A stretch of DNA of 10,045 bases from Methanosarcinales archaeon (GCA_013415595.1 JAAEEW010000200.1:1-10045); one strand, 5' to 3'; positions 1 to 5,519 are shown, numbered from the stretch's first letter. Notes: generated by a model from the letters alone, not told the origin. Made by a program: numbers and translations.

Positions 1-14
1 CCCTGGCCCATTGC

Positions 15-34
15 TCCATACCCCTGTGTATGGA
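15..34. other. Small perfect hairpin after the glycosyltransferase-like gene
   Basis: A 7-bp stem (TCCATAC at 15-21 with GTATGGA at 28-34) closes a 6-base loop. It lies about 30 bases past the stop of the minus-strand gene ending at 66. A short T run on the minus strand falls between that stop and the hairpin. It could help end the transcript, or it could mark the edge of a rearrangement that cut the gene. Nothing else is recognisable at 1-65. Confidence 0.4.
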
Positions 35-65
35 ATCATATCTATATAATTTTATTGTTTAAAAA

Positions 66-941
66 CTAGAGATGCACAGTGGTTATGGCTAAATGTATTC
101 CCTGCACGATGGGAGTTAAGGTTAGAAAATTATAGCCGCATTCGATGCAAAAGGCATCCAGCCGATCGATGAGGTCAAAGTCGTCCCCAAAGGGAAAGAG
201 AGACTTTGTCCTTTCTTCGCCTGCCGCCGGATTTCCCCAGGAGGGCGCGTAGAGGATATTCCGGCGTTCGCCATCAAGCTTCAGGTTGCTGGATATCTCT
301 TCTCGGTCCATGCTGTCATTTACTAAGGAGTCTGTTCTGGGCGAGCCTGTGACCCTCATCTTGTGCATGATTCCCTCCTGCTTGGAGGAATAATATCTGC
401 GATAAAACTCGGAGGGAACAAAGGCCATGTCATAGGAGCATAGCATCTTGGCTCTGCCTAGACCAGATCCTTCTTCGACGCCAACTCCATGCCAGGTATC
501 GATCCATTTACTGCGGCGCAATTTCAGAGCCCTGAAAAAGAAATATTCGGGAATATAGTACGGACCATGACTTGTTACCCATACTCGAGTATTTACGAAT
601 AGTGAAATTTTTAATATATCTCTGCAATAGTAAGCCTCAATGGAAGAGCGATTCAGTCGCTCCAATTCCTCCGGCAGATTTGTTACGAAATAAGCCTGCA
701 CGCCCTCTTTATCTCTTAGCTCATCAAAGATGCATCTGAGCTCGCCATTCAGATGGTTGGAGGAAAAGCCTACTATTGCCTTTGATGGAACTCGGAATGA
801 CAATATCGAGAGCAACGCGAAGATTATATTAAATATAATTACATCGCAAATAAATCGAAATGCCTTCAATGGTAAAATTGTGATCTTGCTGATCATCGAA
901 ATAAATGCTGTACAATCATATCTATCCGCGGCCCAAAGCAT
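66..941 (-). CDS. CDP-glycerol glycerophosphotransferase-like protein, probably C-terminally truncated
   Basis: This 291-residue protein resembles the Glyphos_transf family (teichoic-acid-type polyglycerol or polyribitol phosphate transferases), which transfer polyol-phosphate from a CDP donor to a surface polymer. A hydrophobic stretch at about residues 28-48 suggests a membrane anchor. Family-like segments follow: a GFSSNHLNGE start of the catalytic part, WVTSHGPYY, KWIDTWHGVGV (the conserved W-HG element), MRVTGSPRTDSL and NILYAPSWG. After about residue 270, where the family continues through an LHP-type motif and an ADVLITDYSS-like segment, the protein ends in an unrelated ~20-residue tail. 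About 80-100 residues therefore seem missing. The other frames do not restore the homology. A or T is common at third codon positions and ATA and AGA are frequent, unlike the GC-rich genes downstream, so recent transfer is plausible. Start: first ATG, just after a TATA-like box; Met16 is an alternative. Family assignment fairly sure, activity doubtful. Confidence 0.7.
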   Translation of the reverse strand: MLWAADRYDCTAFISMISKITILPLKAFRFICDVIIFNIIFALLSILSFRVPSKAIVGFSSNHLNGELRCIFDELRDKEGVQAYFVTNLPEELERLNRSSIEAYYCRDILKISLFVNTRVWVTSHGPYYIPEYFFFRALKLRRSKWIDTWHGVGVEEGSGLGRAKMLCSYDMAFVPSEFYRRYYSSKQEGIMHKMRVTGSPRTDSLVNDSMDREEISSNLKLDGERRNILYAPSWGNPAAGEERTKSLFPFGDDFDLIDRLDAFCIECGYNFLTLTPIVQGIHLAITTVHL

Positions 942-970
942 TTTGCTTTTACTTTTGCTTCATCTGGACC

Positions 971-980
971 CTATTTAAGC
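971..980 (-). promoter_or_regulatory. TATA-like box for the glycosyltransferase-like gene
   Basis: Read on the minus strand, this is GCTTAAATAG, close to the archaeal consensus TTTAWATA. It is centred about 35 bases before the ATG at 941. Initiation about 25 bases downstream would leave a leader of roughly 10 bases. No Shine-Dalgarno motif is visible, which fits a short-leader transcript. Confidence 0.5.
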
Positions 981-1026
981 GTAACTGATATTGGTGGAGA
1001 ATTATAATACTCCTGGAGATGGCCAA

Positions 1027-1050
1027 AGTCAGTTTTCGGCAAAACGGACT
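1027..1050. other. Hairpin upstream of the glycosyltransferase-like promoter
   Basis: AGTC-A-GTTTT (1027-1036) pairs with AAAAC-G-GACT (1041-1050) around a CGGC loop, giving nine pairs with one A/G mismatch. It lies about 50 bases upstream of the minus-strand TATA-like box. Its role is unknown. Confidence 0.4.
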
Positions 1051-1097
1051 ATGGGAAGAGAATGATATCTGATAGAACGCCGGTCAGGTGAGGCAGA

Positions 1098-1160
1098 GGG
1101 TGAGGCGGCTTCATAATCATGGACGAGAGAACCATCTGCATCCTCGTCCTCGTCTCACCC
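1098..1160. other. Nested long stem-loop with GGTGAGGC direct repeat
   Basis: An outer stem GGGTGAG (1098-1104)/CTCACCC (1154-1160) encloses an inner stem GGACGAG (1121-1127)/CTCGTCC (1143-1149), both seven perfect pairs. The octamer GGTGAGGC occurs twice 12 bases apart (1087-1094 and 1099-1106). The arrangement suggests a folded RNA or cruciform, but no RNA family is recognised. Confidence 0.4.
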
Positions 1161-1550
1161 TGCACCACCTGCGCCAGGCAGCGTGGCACCCGAGACAACG
1201 CTGGATATTTCCCCACAGCGCCCTTCCGTTGAGAGGAGCCGGACCTCCTGGGGTTTCAGGGGTGCGGCCAGTCTTGGGGCGGCATTTGCCCGGCGGATTG
1301 GTGCCGCATCAACGGCCTGTCAGGGGCGGTTCTCCGGGAACAGATCAAGCTGGATGTCGGCGTGCTACGCCCATTACGGCGTGCATCTTACAGGCCGGAC
1401 CATTCCCCGCTTTGCCGGATACATCACCGACTCTCCTGGACTTCGAGCTTTAGGCCGGTATACCATATCGGATGCAGCGTCCAGCCAAGGACGTGCATCT
1501 CGTGAGCCCTCAGAGACCTATTCGGCGCGTCCACCCGGGACTCTTCAGCG

Positions 1551-1603
1551 CGTTATGCGGCAAAACGTATATTTAATCATTATAGTGATAAATATCTTTC
1601 GCT
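1551..1603. repeat. AT-rich island, copy 1 of a diverged ~53-bp repeat
   Basis: This stretch aligns without gaps to 2251-2303, exactly 700 bases away, at 34 of 53 positions. Shared blocks are CGGCAAA, ATCATTAT, ATAAATA and TTT-GCT. It contains the interrupted palindrome ATCA-TTATAG-TGAT and TATA-like strings on both strands (ATTAAATATA on the minus strand, ATAAATA on the plus). It may be a promoter element or an old duplication. Confidence 0.4.
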
Positions 1604-1757
1604 TGAGACATCTCTTTACGGGTGGCACGGATATGGTCGGCAGGCAATGCCTGACCATGATAGGAAACGCGCTGGCCTAAAAGGGACCACGGCCCGCCAT
1701 CGTGGCCTATATGGGGGAATAAGCAGACGGCATGAAGGGCGGGCTGTCTTTGCATCA
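1600..1757 (-). ncRNA. Candidate small structured RNA (strand uncertain)
   Basis: Three strong stems lie in a row between two AT-rich islands. They are ATGGTC-AGGC/GCCT-GACCAT at 1633-1658 (10 pairs, 3-base bulge), CCACG/CGTGG at 1687-1705, and GCA-GACGGC/GCTGTC-TGC at 1723-1753. A very good minus-strand TATA box (TTTAAATA at 1785-1778) would start a transcript near 1755 that crosses all three. However, the third stem uses a G-U pair that forms only in plus-strand RNA, so the strand is open. A 60-codon minus-strand frame starts at 1755 at the leaderless distance from this box, but its protein resembles nothing known to me. No RNase P, SRP or C/D-box signature is visible. Confidence 0.35.
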
Positions 1758-1777
1758 GGATTGTCTTACATCATTAG

Positions 1778-1785
1778 TATTTAAA
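1778..1785 (-). promoter_or_regulatory. Strong orphan TATA box inside the gene-free region
   Basis: The minus strand reads AAAATTTTAAATACT, containing TTTAAATA, the archaeal consensus. Expected initiation is near 1755, pointing into the hairpin-rich block at 1600-1757. No protein gene of known type follows, so it supports a non-coding RNA or an uncharacterised small protein there. Confidence 0.45.
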
Positions 1786-2066
1786 ATTTTCGTTAAAATT
1801 AATGCCGGAATATGACGCCTGTTATATCGATACTATCGAAATTACAGATTATATTCCCCCCCGACCGCGACCCTCTTCTGGCCATTCCCCCGGGGCATCT
1901 GGATCTGGATGGCCTGCCTATCCTGAAAAAGAGCTGCATAGAGGCTTTTCGGCCTCAGAGAAGAGCCTTTGTGATTTGAAAAGCCGCACCCGGTGTTTTC
2001 ACGAAACGGCGCCACCCTGAAGCGTGTGGCTGATTTATGGCATGCTACGCCGACAAAGGCGCGCAC

Positions 2067-2112
2067 AATATGGGCCGCCATATTTTCAGCTCGGCCTGAA
2101 AGTCACAGGCCG
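2067..2112. other. Two adjacent perfect hairpins
   Basis: AATATGG (2067-2073) pairs with CCATATT (2078-2084) around a GCCG loop, followed by TT. Eight bases on, CGGCCTG (2092-2098) pairs with CAGGCCG (2106-2112) around a seven-base loop. Two perfect 7-bp stems so close together suggest a structured transcript or a terminator. The first stem followed by TTTT resembles a terminator on the plus strand. Confidence 0.45.
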
Positions 2113-2250
2113 TTTCGACCCGGGCTATTGCGGACTTTCATTCATAAGAGCTGACGTCTCGGTTCGTCGCTACACGACCGTCTGCCTCTGTAGGCATTCT
2201 CTGCTCTGATGAACGCCTTGCCACGCGATGTCCTTCCAGGGCGGGCCACA

Positions 2251-2303
2251 CCGAATACGGCAAATATAATGTACGATCATTATCTAAATAAATACGTTTT
2301 GCT
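2251..2303. repeat. AT-rich island, copy 2 of a diverged ~53-bp repeat
   Basis: This is the partner of 1551-1603 (34 of 53 identical, no gaps). Being just upstream of fpg, this copy carries the probable fpg TATA-like element, so the likeness may partly reflect shared promoter composition. Confidence 0.4.
2284..2295 (+). promoter_or_regulatory. Probable TATA element for the fpg-type gene
   Basis: CTAAATAAATAC resembles the archaeal TATA box. Initiation about 25 bases downstream would give a leader of about 105 bases before the ATG at 2421. No better box lies closer, and no clear Shine-Dalgarno motif precedes the ATG. Confidence 0.35.
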
Positions 2304-2420
2304 CTCCCGCACCACGGGACCTGACATCCTTTGCAGCGCCCCATAGATCGAGGGTGAGGGGGCGTGCGGATGGCGGACAAAAGGGATAAGTTATGAATCC
2401 TGCCGCCTAACCGTCTGGCC

Positions 2421-3203
2421 ATGCCCGAGCTTCCCGAGGTGGAGACCTTTCGCCGCTACCTGGAATCGACCTCACTTCACCAGCCCATCCAGGGGGTGGA
2501 AGTGAGAAACAGCCTGATTCTGGATGGCCTCGTCGCCCCGGACCTGGAGCAGGCCCTTCTCTGCCGGGAGTTTGGAAAGACCATGAGACACGGAAAAATC
2601 CTCTTCGCCAGTCTGCATGAGTGCTCGTGGCTGGTCCTGCACTTCGGCATGACCGGCTGCCTGAAATATTTCTCCTCCCGGGATGAAGTACCCCATCACT
2701 CCCGGCTCATTATCTCCTTCTCCTCTGGATTTCGTCTGGCCTTTGTGGATATGCGGATGTTCGGCCGGGCCGGGCTGACCGAGGATCCCCAGCGGTACAT
2801 TGGAGATAAGGGGCTAGGCCCCGACGCCCTCCAGGTGGACAAAGAGACCTTCAGGAGCCGTGTGCTGGGGCGCCGGGGGATGATCAAAACCCTGCTCTTA
2901 AACCAGCGCCTCATAGCTGGCCTCGGCAACCTCTATGCCGACGAGGCCCTCTTCCAGGCGAAAATCCACCCGGCCGCTCTGGCCTGCAGCCTGAGTCGGG
3001 AGAGAATCGACAACCTGTTTTCCGCCATCGGGATGGTCCTGAAGATGGCGGTCTCCACAGATGCCGACTTCGCCAGGCTCCCCGACGACTATCTGCTCTC
3101 CAGCCGCCATCCCCGGGGCCGCTGCCCCCTGGACAGAAGCCCTCTGGAGATCATCAAGATCGGCGGTCGAACCACCTACTACTGCCCGGCCCATCAGAAA
3201 TGA
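2421..3203 (+). CDS. mutM: Formamidopyrimidine-DNA glycosylase (Fpg/MutM family) with altered zinc finger
   Basis: This is a bifunctional base-excision enzyme that removes oxidised purines such as 8-oxoguanine and FapyG and cuts the strand by beta/delta elimination. Its 260 residues are about family length. Pro2 and Glu3 in the canonical N-terminus MPELPEVET give the nucleophile and catalytic acid and fix the start. HGK (Lys59) matches the conserved beta-hairpin lysine, HFGMTG carries the intercalating Met, and the helix-two-turn-helix has RGMIK and GLGNLYADE with Asn170. The C-terminal finger keeps the exact C-x2-x-x16-C-x2-x spacing and the catalytic Arg250 in GGRTTYYC. Its four ligand positions, however, read Cys235, Asp238, Cys255, His258 instead of four cysteines, so zinc may be bound by a C-D-C-H set or only weakly. 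Fpg is mainly bacterial, so an ancient transfer into this lineage is likely. The family call is very safe. Confidence 0.93.
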   Translation: MPELPEVETFRRYLESTSLHQPIQGVEVRNSLILDGLVAPDLEQALLCREFGKTMRHGKILFASLHECSWLVLHFGMTGCLKYFSSRDEVPHHSRLIISFSSGFRLAFVDMRMFGRAGLTEDPQRYIGDKGLGPDALQVDKETFRSRVLGRRGMIKTLLLNQRLIAGLGNLYADEALFQAKIHPAALACSLSRERIDNLFSAIGMVLKMAVSTDADFARLPDDYLLSSRHPRGRCPLDRSPLEIIKIGGRTTYYCPAHQK

Positions 3204-3468
3204 GTCCGGAAAAAAGCTGACACTGGCCGTCAGTTCCGCACAGCCACAGCGGCCATCGGCCTGTGCCAGGAAAGCCCGGGACAGGGGCGCAGGGGCCAGG
3301 GCGTTTTGGATCTATGCTCCAGGGGGGGCATGATCAGATGCCCGCACCTGCCCACCCCTGCCCGCCCGGAGCCCAGGGGCGGCAACGCGGTGCACAGAAT
3401 GCACGAGATGATCCGCAAGCACAGCAGGGCCCCTTTCGGGCAGAGCGGCAAAGTGCTACTGCCAAGAG
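3204..3468. other. Convergent intergenic region with several stems, no gene
   Basis: Between the convergent fpg-type and glsB-type genes lie 265 GC-rich bases with no supportable gene. Besides the stem at 3215-3235 there is GCACAG (3238-3243)/CTGTGC (3261-3266) and GGGCAT (3326-3331)/ATGCCC (3338-3343) with a six-base loop. The octamer GCTACTGC occurs at 3454-3461 and 3468-3475, the second copy overlapping the glsB-type stop codon. The open frames here run against these structures and show no motifs. Confidence 0.5.
3215..3235. terminator. Hairpin just after the fpg-type gene
   Basis: AGCTGAC (3215-3221) pairs with GTCAGTT (3229-3235) around a seven-base loop, with one G-U pair, starting 12 bases after the stop. 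There is no long T run, so termination is likely but not certain. Confidence 0.35.
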
Positions 3469-3720
3469 CTACTGCTTTTTCAGCCACCCCACCGCCAGGA
3501 GCAGGACTATGGCTCCCACGGTGGCGGTGACTATGGAGCCGATGGTGCTGTTTGCCGAGAGGCCCAGCACGCTGAAGAGAAGTCCACCGATGGACGCGCC
3601 GATCACTCCCACCACCAGGTTTCCCAGCAGCCCGAATCCCCGACCTCTCATTATTTCCCCGGCCAGCCAGCCGGCGATGATGCCTATCAGTATCCACCAG
3701 ATGAAACCAAACATATACAA
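3469..3720 (-). CDS. GlsB/YeaQ/YmgE-family small membrane protein
   Basis: This 83-residue protein is almost entirely membrane-embedded. It has three hydrophobic segments at about residues 4-20 (IWWILIGIIAGWLAGEI), 28-50 (glycine-rich, LLGNLVVGVIGASIGGLLF) and 58-80 (STIGSIVTATVGAIVLLLAV), ending in a KKQ tail. Length, the GWLAGEIMRGRGFGLLGN signature and the glycine pattern are typical of the transglycosylase-associated protein family. Bacterial members are stress-induced, but their biochemical role is not established. The first ATG is preceded by GAGGGG six bases upstream on the minus strand, a usable ribosome site; Met3 is an alternative. It is divergent from the 3'-phosphoesterase gene, with 153 bases between the starts. 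A weak TATA-like TTTTTAA at about 3749-3756 may drive it. It appears to be a single-gene unit. Confidence 0.88.
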   Translation of the reverse strand: MYMFGFIWWILIGIIAGWLAGEIMRGRGFGLLGNLVVGVIGASIGGLLFSVLGLSANSTIGSIVTATVGAIVLLLAVGWLKKQ

Positions 3721-3815
3721 ATCCCCTCATTCATTACTACCGCTACGTTAAAAAGCCTTTTGAATCTAGGCGACAAATAATTGGGGCAGCCAAGGGATGC
3801 GTGTCATGACCTTTG

Positions 3816-3834
3816 GATATGACCATAGCATATC
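3816..3834. promoter_or_regulatory. Inverted repeat at the phosphoesterase promoter, possible operator
   Basis: GATATG (3816-3821) and CATATC (3829-3834) are perfect inverted half-sites separated by seven bases. The repeat ends two bases before the TATA-like box at 3836, covering the BRE position. Such placement suits a repressor or activator site controlling the plus-strand operon. The regulator is unknown. Confidence 0.4.
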
Positions 3835-3835
3835 A

Positions 3836-3845
3836 TTAAAAATAA
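3836..3845 (+). promoter_or_regulatory. TATA-like box for the phosphoesterase-UPF0282 operon
   Basis: TTAAAAATAA lies about 33 bases upstream of the ATG at 3874, so initiation is expected near 3863. GGATGAG at 3864-3870 is a likely ribosome site three bases before the start codon, so the leader would be very short. Confidence 0.5.
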
Positions 3846-3873
3846 CGACCCTATACAAGAATAGGATGAGATC

Positions 3874-4497
3874 ATGAAGCAGGATCAGCTCAAGACCTAT
3901 CGAGAGATGAGGGACTTCAACAGAACCACGGAGCCTTCCGGCGGCGCGCCTAAACGGGAGCGCGGAAAGAATCCTCGTTTCGTCATCCACAAGCACAGCT
4001 CGAAAAACCAGCACTACGATTTGCGCCTGGAGGTCGATGGGGTCCTGAAGTCCTGGGCCGTTCCAAAAGGGCCGTCACTCAATCCGAGGGATAAGCGTCT
4101 GGCCATGCCCACCGAAGATCATCCCCTCGAGTATGCGGAGTTCGAAGGGGTGATACCACCGGGAGAATACGGGGCAGGGGCTGTGATAGTCTGGGATTTT
4201 GGCACCTACGCGAACATCACCAGGAAGGTGGGCAAGATCCTTTCCATGGATGAAGCCCAGAAGGACGGGCACATCTCTTTTCAGCTACAGGGAGAGAAGC
4301 TCAGGGGCGGATTCGCACTCACCCGCACCTCTACCGGAAAGGATGAACGCTGGATCCTGGTGAAGAAGAACGACCAGGAAGTGGATCTGGATACCGATAT
4401 TCTCCGGGTGGAGCCCTACTCCGCTCTGACTGGGCGCACGGTGGAGGAGCTGACCAGGGAAGCCAGAGGCGGCGGCCGGCGCAGGCCTCAGGAGTAG
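3874..4497 (+). CDS. Stand-alone LigD-type DNA 3'-phosphoesterase
   Basis: This 207-residue protein matches the 3'-phosphoesterase (PE) module that forms the N-terminus of bacterial DNA ligase D. Here it stands alone without ligase or polymerase domains, as known in several archaea including Methanosarcina. The family removes 3'-phosphates and 3'-ribonucleotides at damaged ends in a metal-dependent way, leaving a 3'-OH for repair synthesis or ligation. Core motifs are visible in order: FVIHKHSSKNQHYDLRLE (His41, His47, Asp49, Arg51), WAVPKGPS, EDHPLEYAEFEGVIPPGEYG (His83), VIVWDFGTY, and LRGGFALTRT followed by WILVKK. The first ~33 residues are charged and probably flexible. The C-terminus has the SALTGRTVEEL element seen in LigD linkers and an RGGGRRR basic tail that may contact DNA. 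It is probably the first gene of an operon. No Ku or ligase gene is present in the window. Confidence 0.92.
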   Translation: MKQDQLKTYREMRDFNRTTEPSGGAPKRERGKNPRFVIHKHSSKNQHYDLRLEVDGVLKSWAVPKGPSLNPRDKRLAMPTEDHPLEYAEFEGVIPPGEYGAGAVIVWDFGTYANITRKVGKILSMDEAQKDGHISFQLQGEKLRGGFALTRTSTGKDERWILVKKNDQEVDLDTDILRVEPYSALTGRTVEELTREARGGGRRRPQE

Positions 4498-4513
4498 CTG
4501 ATGCCCACAGGAT

Positions 4514-5365
4514 ATGCATATTGAAATTCTGGGCGCAGAGTCTCTGGGAGTTCGAAGCCTCTGCTGCCTGGTGGAGGCTGCAGGGGGAAGAATAGTCCTG
4601 GACCCCGGGGTGGCCCTGGACGAGGGTCGCGACGGCCTGGTCCCTCATCCCCGGCAGGTGGAGGTCTGCGGCCAGGTGCGGCGGCGGATCGTCGAGGCCA
4701 TGGCCGGGGCCTCGGACGTGGTCCTCAGCCACTACCACGGCGACCACATGCCTCTGGCCAGTCCGGGGCCCCATCAACTGGGAGCCGCCCAGGTTCCCGC
4801 ACTCCGGCAGGCCAGGCTGTGGTGTAAGGGCCCGCAGGGCTTGAGCAATCTATCCCGCCGCCGCAGGGAGAGCCTATCTCAATTCCTGGGGCGGGAGCTT
4901 CCGGACTGCGAAGGGCTGACATTGGGGATCTTCAAATTCTCGTCCTCCGTTTCTCACGGCTCGTCAGGCCTGGGCACGGTGATGATGACCCGCATCCAGG
5001 ACGCCGGGGAGGTCATGGTGCACGCATCGGACATTCAGCTTCTGGACCGGCCAGCGGTCCGCCAGATAATCGATTGGCAGCCAGACCTGGTCGTCTCCTC
5101 CGGGCCGCCGCTTCACCTTCAAAGGATCTCTTCCCGGGAGAGTGAGCTGGCCTGGAATAACGCTCTTTGCCTGGCCCGGTCTGCAGCGACCGTAATTCTG
5201 GACCACCATCTCCTTCGCTCGCAGGAGGGGGAGGCCTGGCTGGACCGGCTATCGGAGAAGACGGACGGGCGGATCATGTGCGCCTCGGACTTCATGGGCC
5301 GCCCCCGTCTGCTGCTGGAGGCCTGGCGGGAGAGGCTGTACATGTCGCCTTCCATGGACCTTTGA
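4514..5365 (+). CDS. UPF0282-family metallo-beta-lactamase-fold hydrolase
   Basis: The 283-residue protein resembles UPF0282 (COG2248), an archaeal family of predicted metal-dependent hydrolases with no assigned substrate. Family traits are the start ILGAESLGVRSLC, the ILDPGVAL-like strand followed by DGLVPHP (residues 28-46), and the zinc-binding HYHGDH (73-78). Further conserved elements are SHG (147-149), HASDIQ (170-175), SSGPP (195-199), LDHHLLR (229-235) and CASDFMG (256-262), which would supply the remaining metal ligands. It is slightly shorter than the usual ~300 residues. An upstream ATG at 4501 leads quickly to a stop, so 4514 is the start; only AGG four bases upstream hints at a ribosome site, and translational coupling is likely. 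The 16-bp gap after the 3'-phosphoesterase suggests shared transcription and possibly a role on nucleic-acid ends, as for other nucleases of this fold. That role is inference. Confidence 0.85.
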   Translation: MHIEILGAESLGVRSLCCLVEAAGGRIVLDPGVALDEGRDGLVPHPRQVEVCGQVRRRIVEAMAGASDVVLSHYHGDHMPLASPGPHQLGAAQVPALRQARLWCKGPQGLSNLSRRRRESLSQFLGRELPDCEGLTLGIFKFSSSVSHGSSGLGTVMMTRIQDAGEVMVHASDIQLLDRPAVRQIIDWQPDLVVSSGPPLHLQRISSRESELAWNNALCLARSAATVILDHHLLRSQEGEAWLDRLSEKTDGRIMCASDFMGRPRLLLEAWRERLYMSPSMDL

Positions 5366-5401
5366 TCTTTGAAGCTCCCGTTTCTGCAGTAGGCCTCGAA
5401 A

Positions 5402-5498
5402 CCATGATTTAAAACCATGATTTGCAGCCACTCTCTGGGAGCCCCAGCCCTGGGCCATGCTTCGGACCGGTTTAGACCATGTTTCGAATCCATGCTTT
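5402..5498. repeat. Five CCATGNTT repeats, partly with 13-bp period
   Basis: CCATGATTT (5402), CCATGATTT (5415), CCATGCTTC (5455), CCATGTTTC (5477) and CCATGCTTT (5490) share CCATGNTT. Steps are 13, 40, 22 and 13 bases. The first two copies are identical over AAACCATGATTT. They lie in the convergent space between the UPF0282 and DUF488 genes, where promoters are not expected. The function is unknown. Confidence 0.6.
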
Positions 5499-5499
5499 T

Positions 5500-5519
5500 G
5501 CCTGAGATTTTGCTCAGGC
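5500..5519. terminator. Bidirectional terminator-like stem between convergent genes
   Basis: GCCTGAG (5500-5506) pairs perfectly with CTCAGGC (5513-5519) around ATTTTG. A second stem, CGGTC (5526-5530)/GACCG (5537-5541), follows. They lie between two converging transcription units and could serve both. Long T runs are absent. Confidence 0.5.

Larger units (their letters stand above)
981..2420. other. 1.4-kb region without a convincing gene, hairpin-rich with three AT islands
   Basis: No open frame here has family motifs, a convincing start or steady codon use; those longer than 60 codons overlap each other in several frames. The stretch mixes GC-rich blocks with three AT-rich islands at about 1557-1605, 1770-1857 and 2255-2300. 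Perfect or near-perfect stems occur at 1027-1050, 1098-1160 (nested), 1359-1371, 1633-1658, 1687-1705, 1723-1753, 2067-2084 and 2092-2112. It could be a cluster of small RNA genes, a decayed acquired segment, or both. A reading at 1120-1230 starts with a hydrophobic, CxxC-containing stretch but stops after about 37 codons, and it was not called. Confidence 0.6.

Noticed and set aside
15..34. Terminal inverted repeat of an insertion sequence
   Set aside because: The hairpin is short, no transposase or target duplication is seen, and the partner end would lie outside the window.
1088..1680. Two overlapping plus-strand open frames of 121 and 165 codons
   Set aside because: They overlap in different frames, are rich in Pro/Arg/His or Ser/Arg/Gly as expected for chance GC-rich frames, and have no motif or ribosome site. 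The second runs into an AT-rich island.
1573..1755. 60-codon minus-strand frame starting at the leaderless distance from a strong TATA box
   Set aside because: It is not called as a gene because the protein has no recognisable features and the DNA is better explained by hairpins. It is mentioned as an alternative under the RNA candidate.
981..2420. RNase P RNA, SRP RNA or box C/D RNA in the gene-free region
   Set aside because: I looked for their conserved cores (GAAAGTCC-type, GNAR/GGAA-type, RTGATGA with CTGA) and did not find them in a proper arrangement.
2138..2422. 94-codon minus-strand frame with a CKGC...WCG cysteine pattern
   Set aside because: Its start overlaps the fpg start codon and it spans the fpg promoter and an AT island. 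The cysteine pattern is too short to define a zinc protein.
3263..3751. 162-codon plus-strand frame opposite the glsB-type gene
   Set aside because: It is the antisense shadow of the GlsB-type membrane protein, rich in Pro and Arg, with no family signature.
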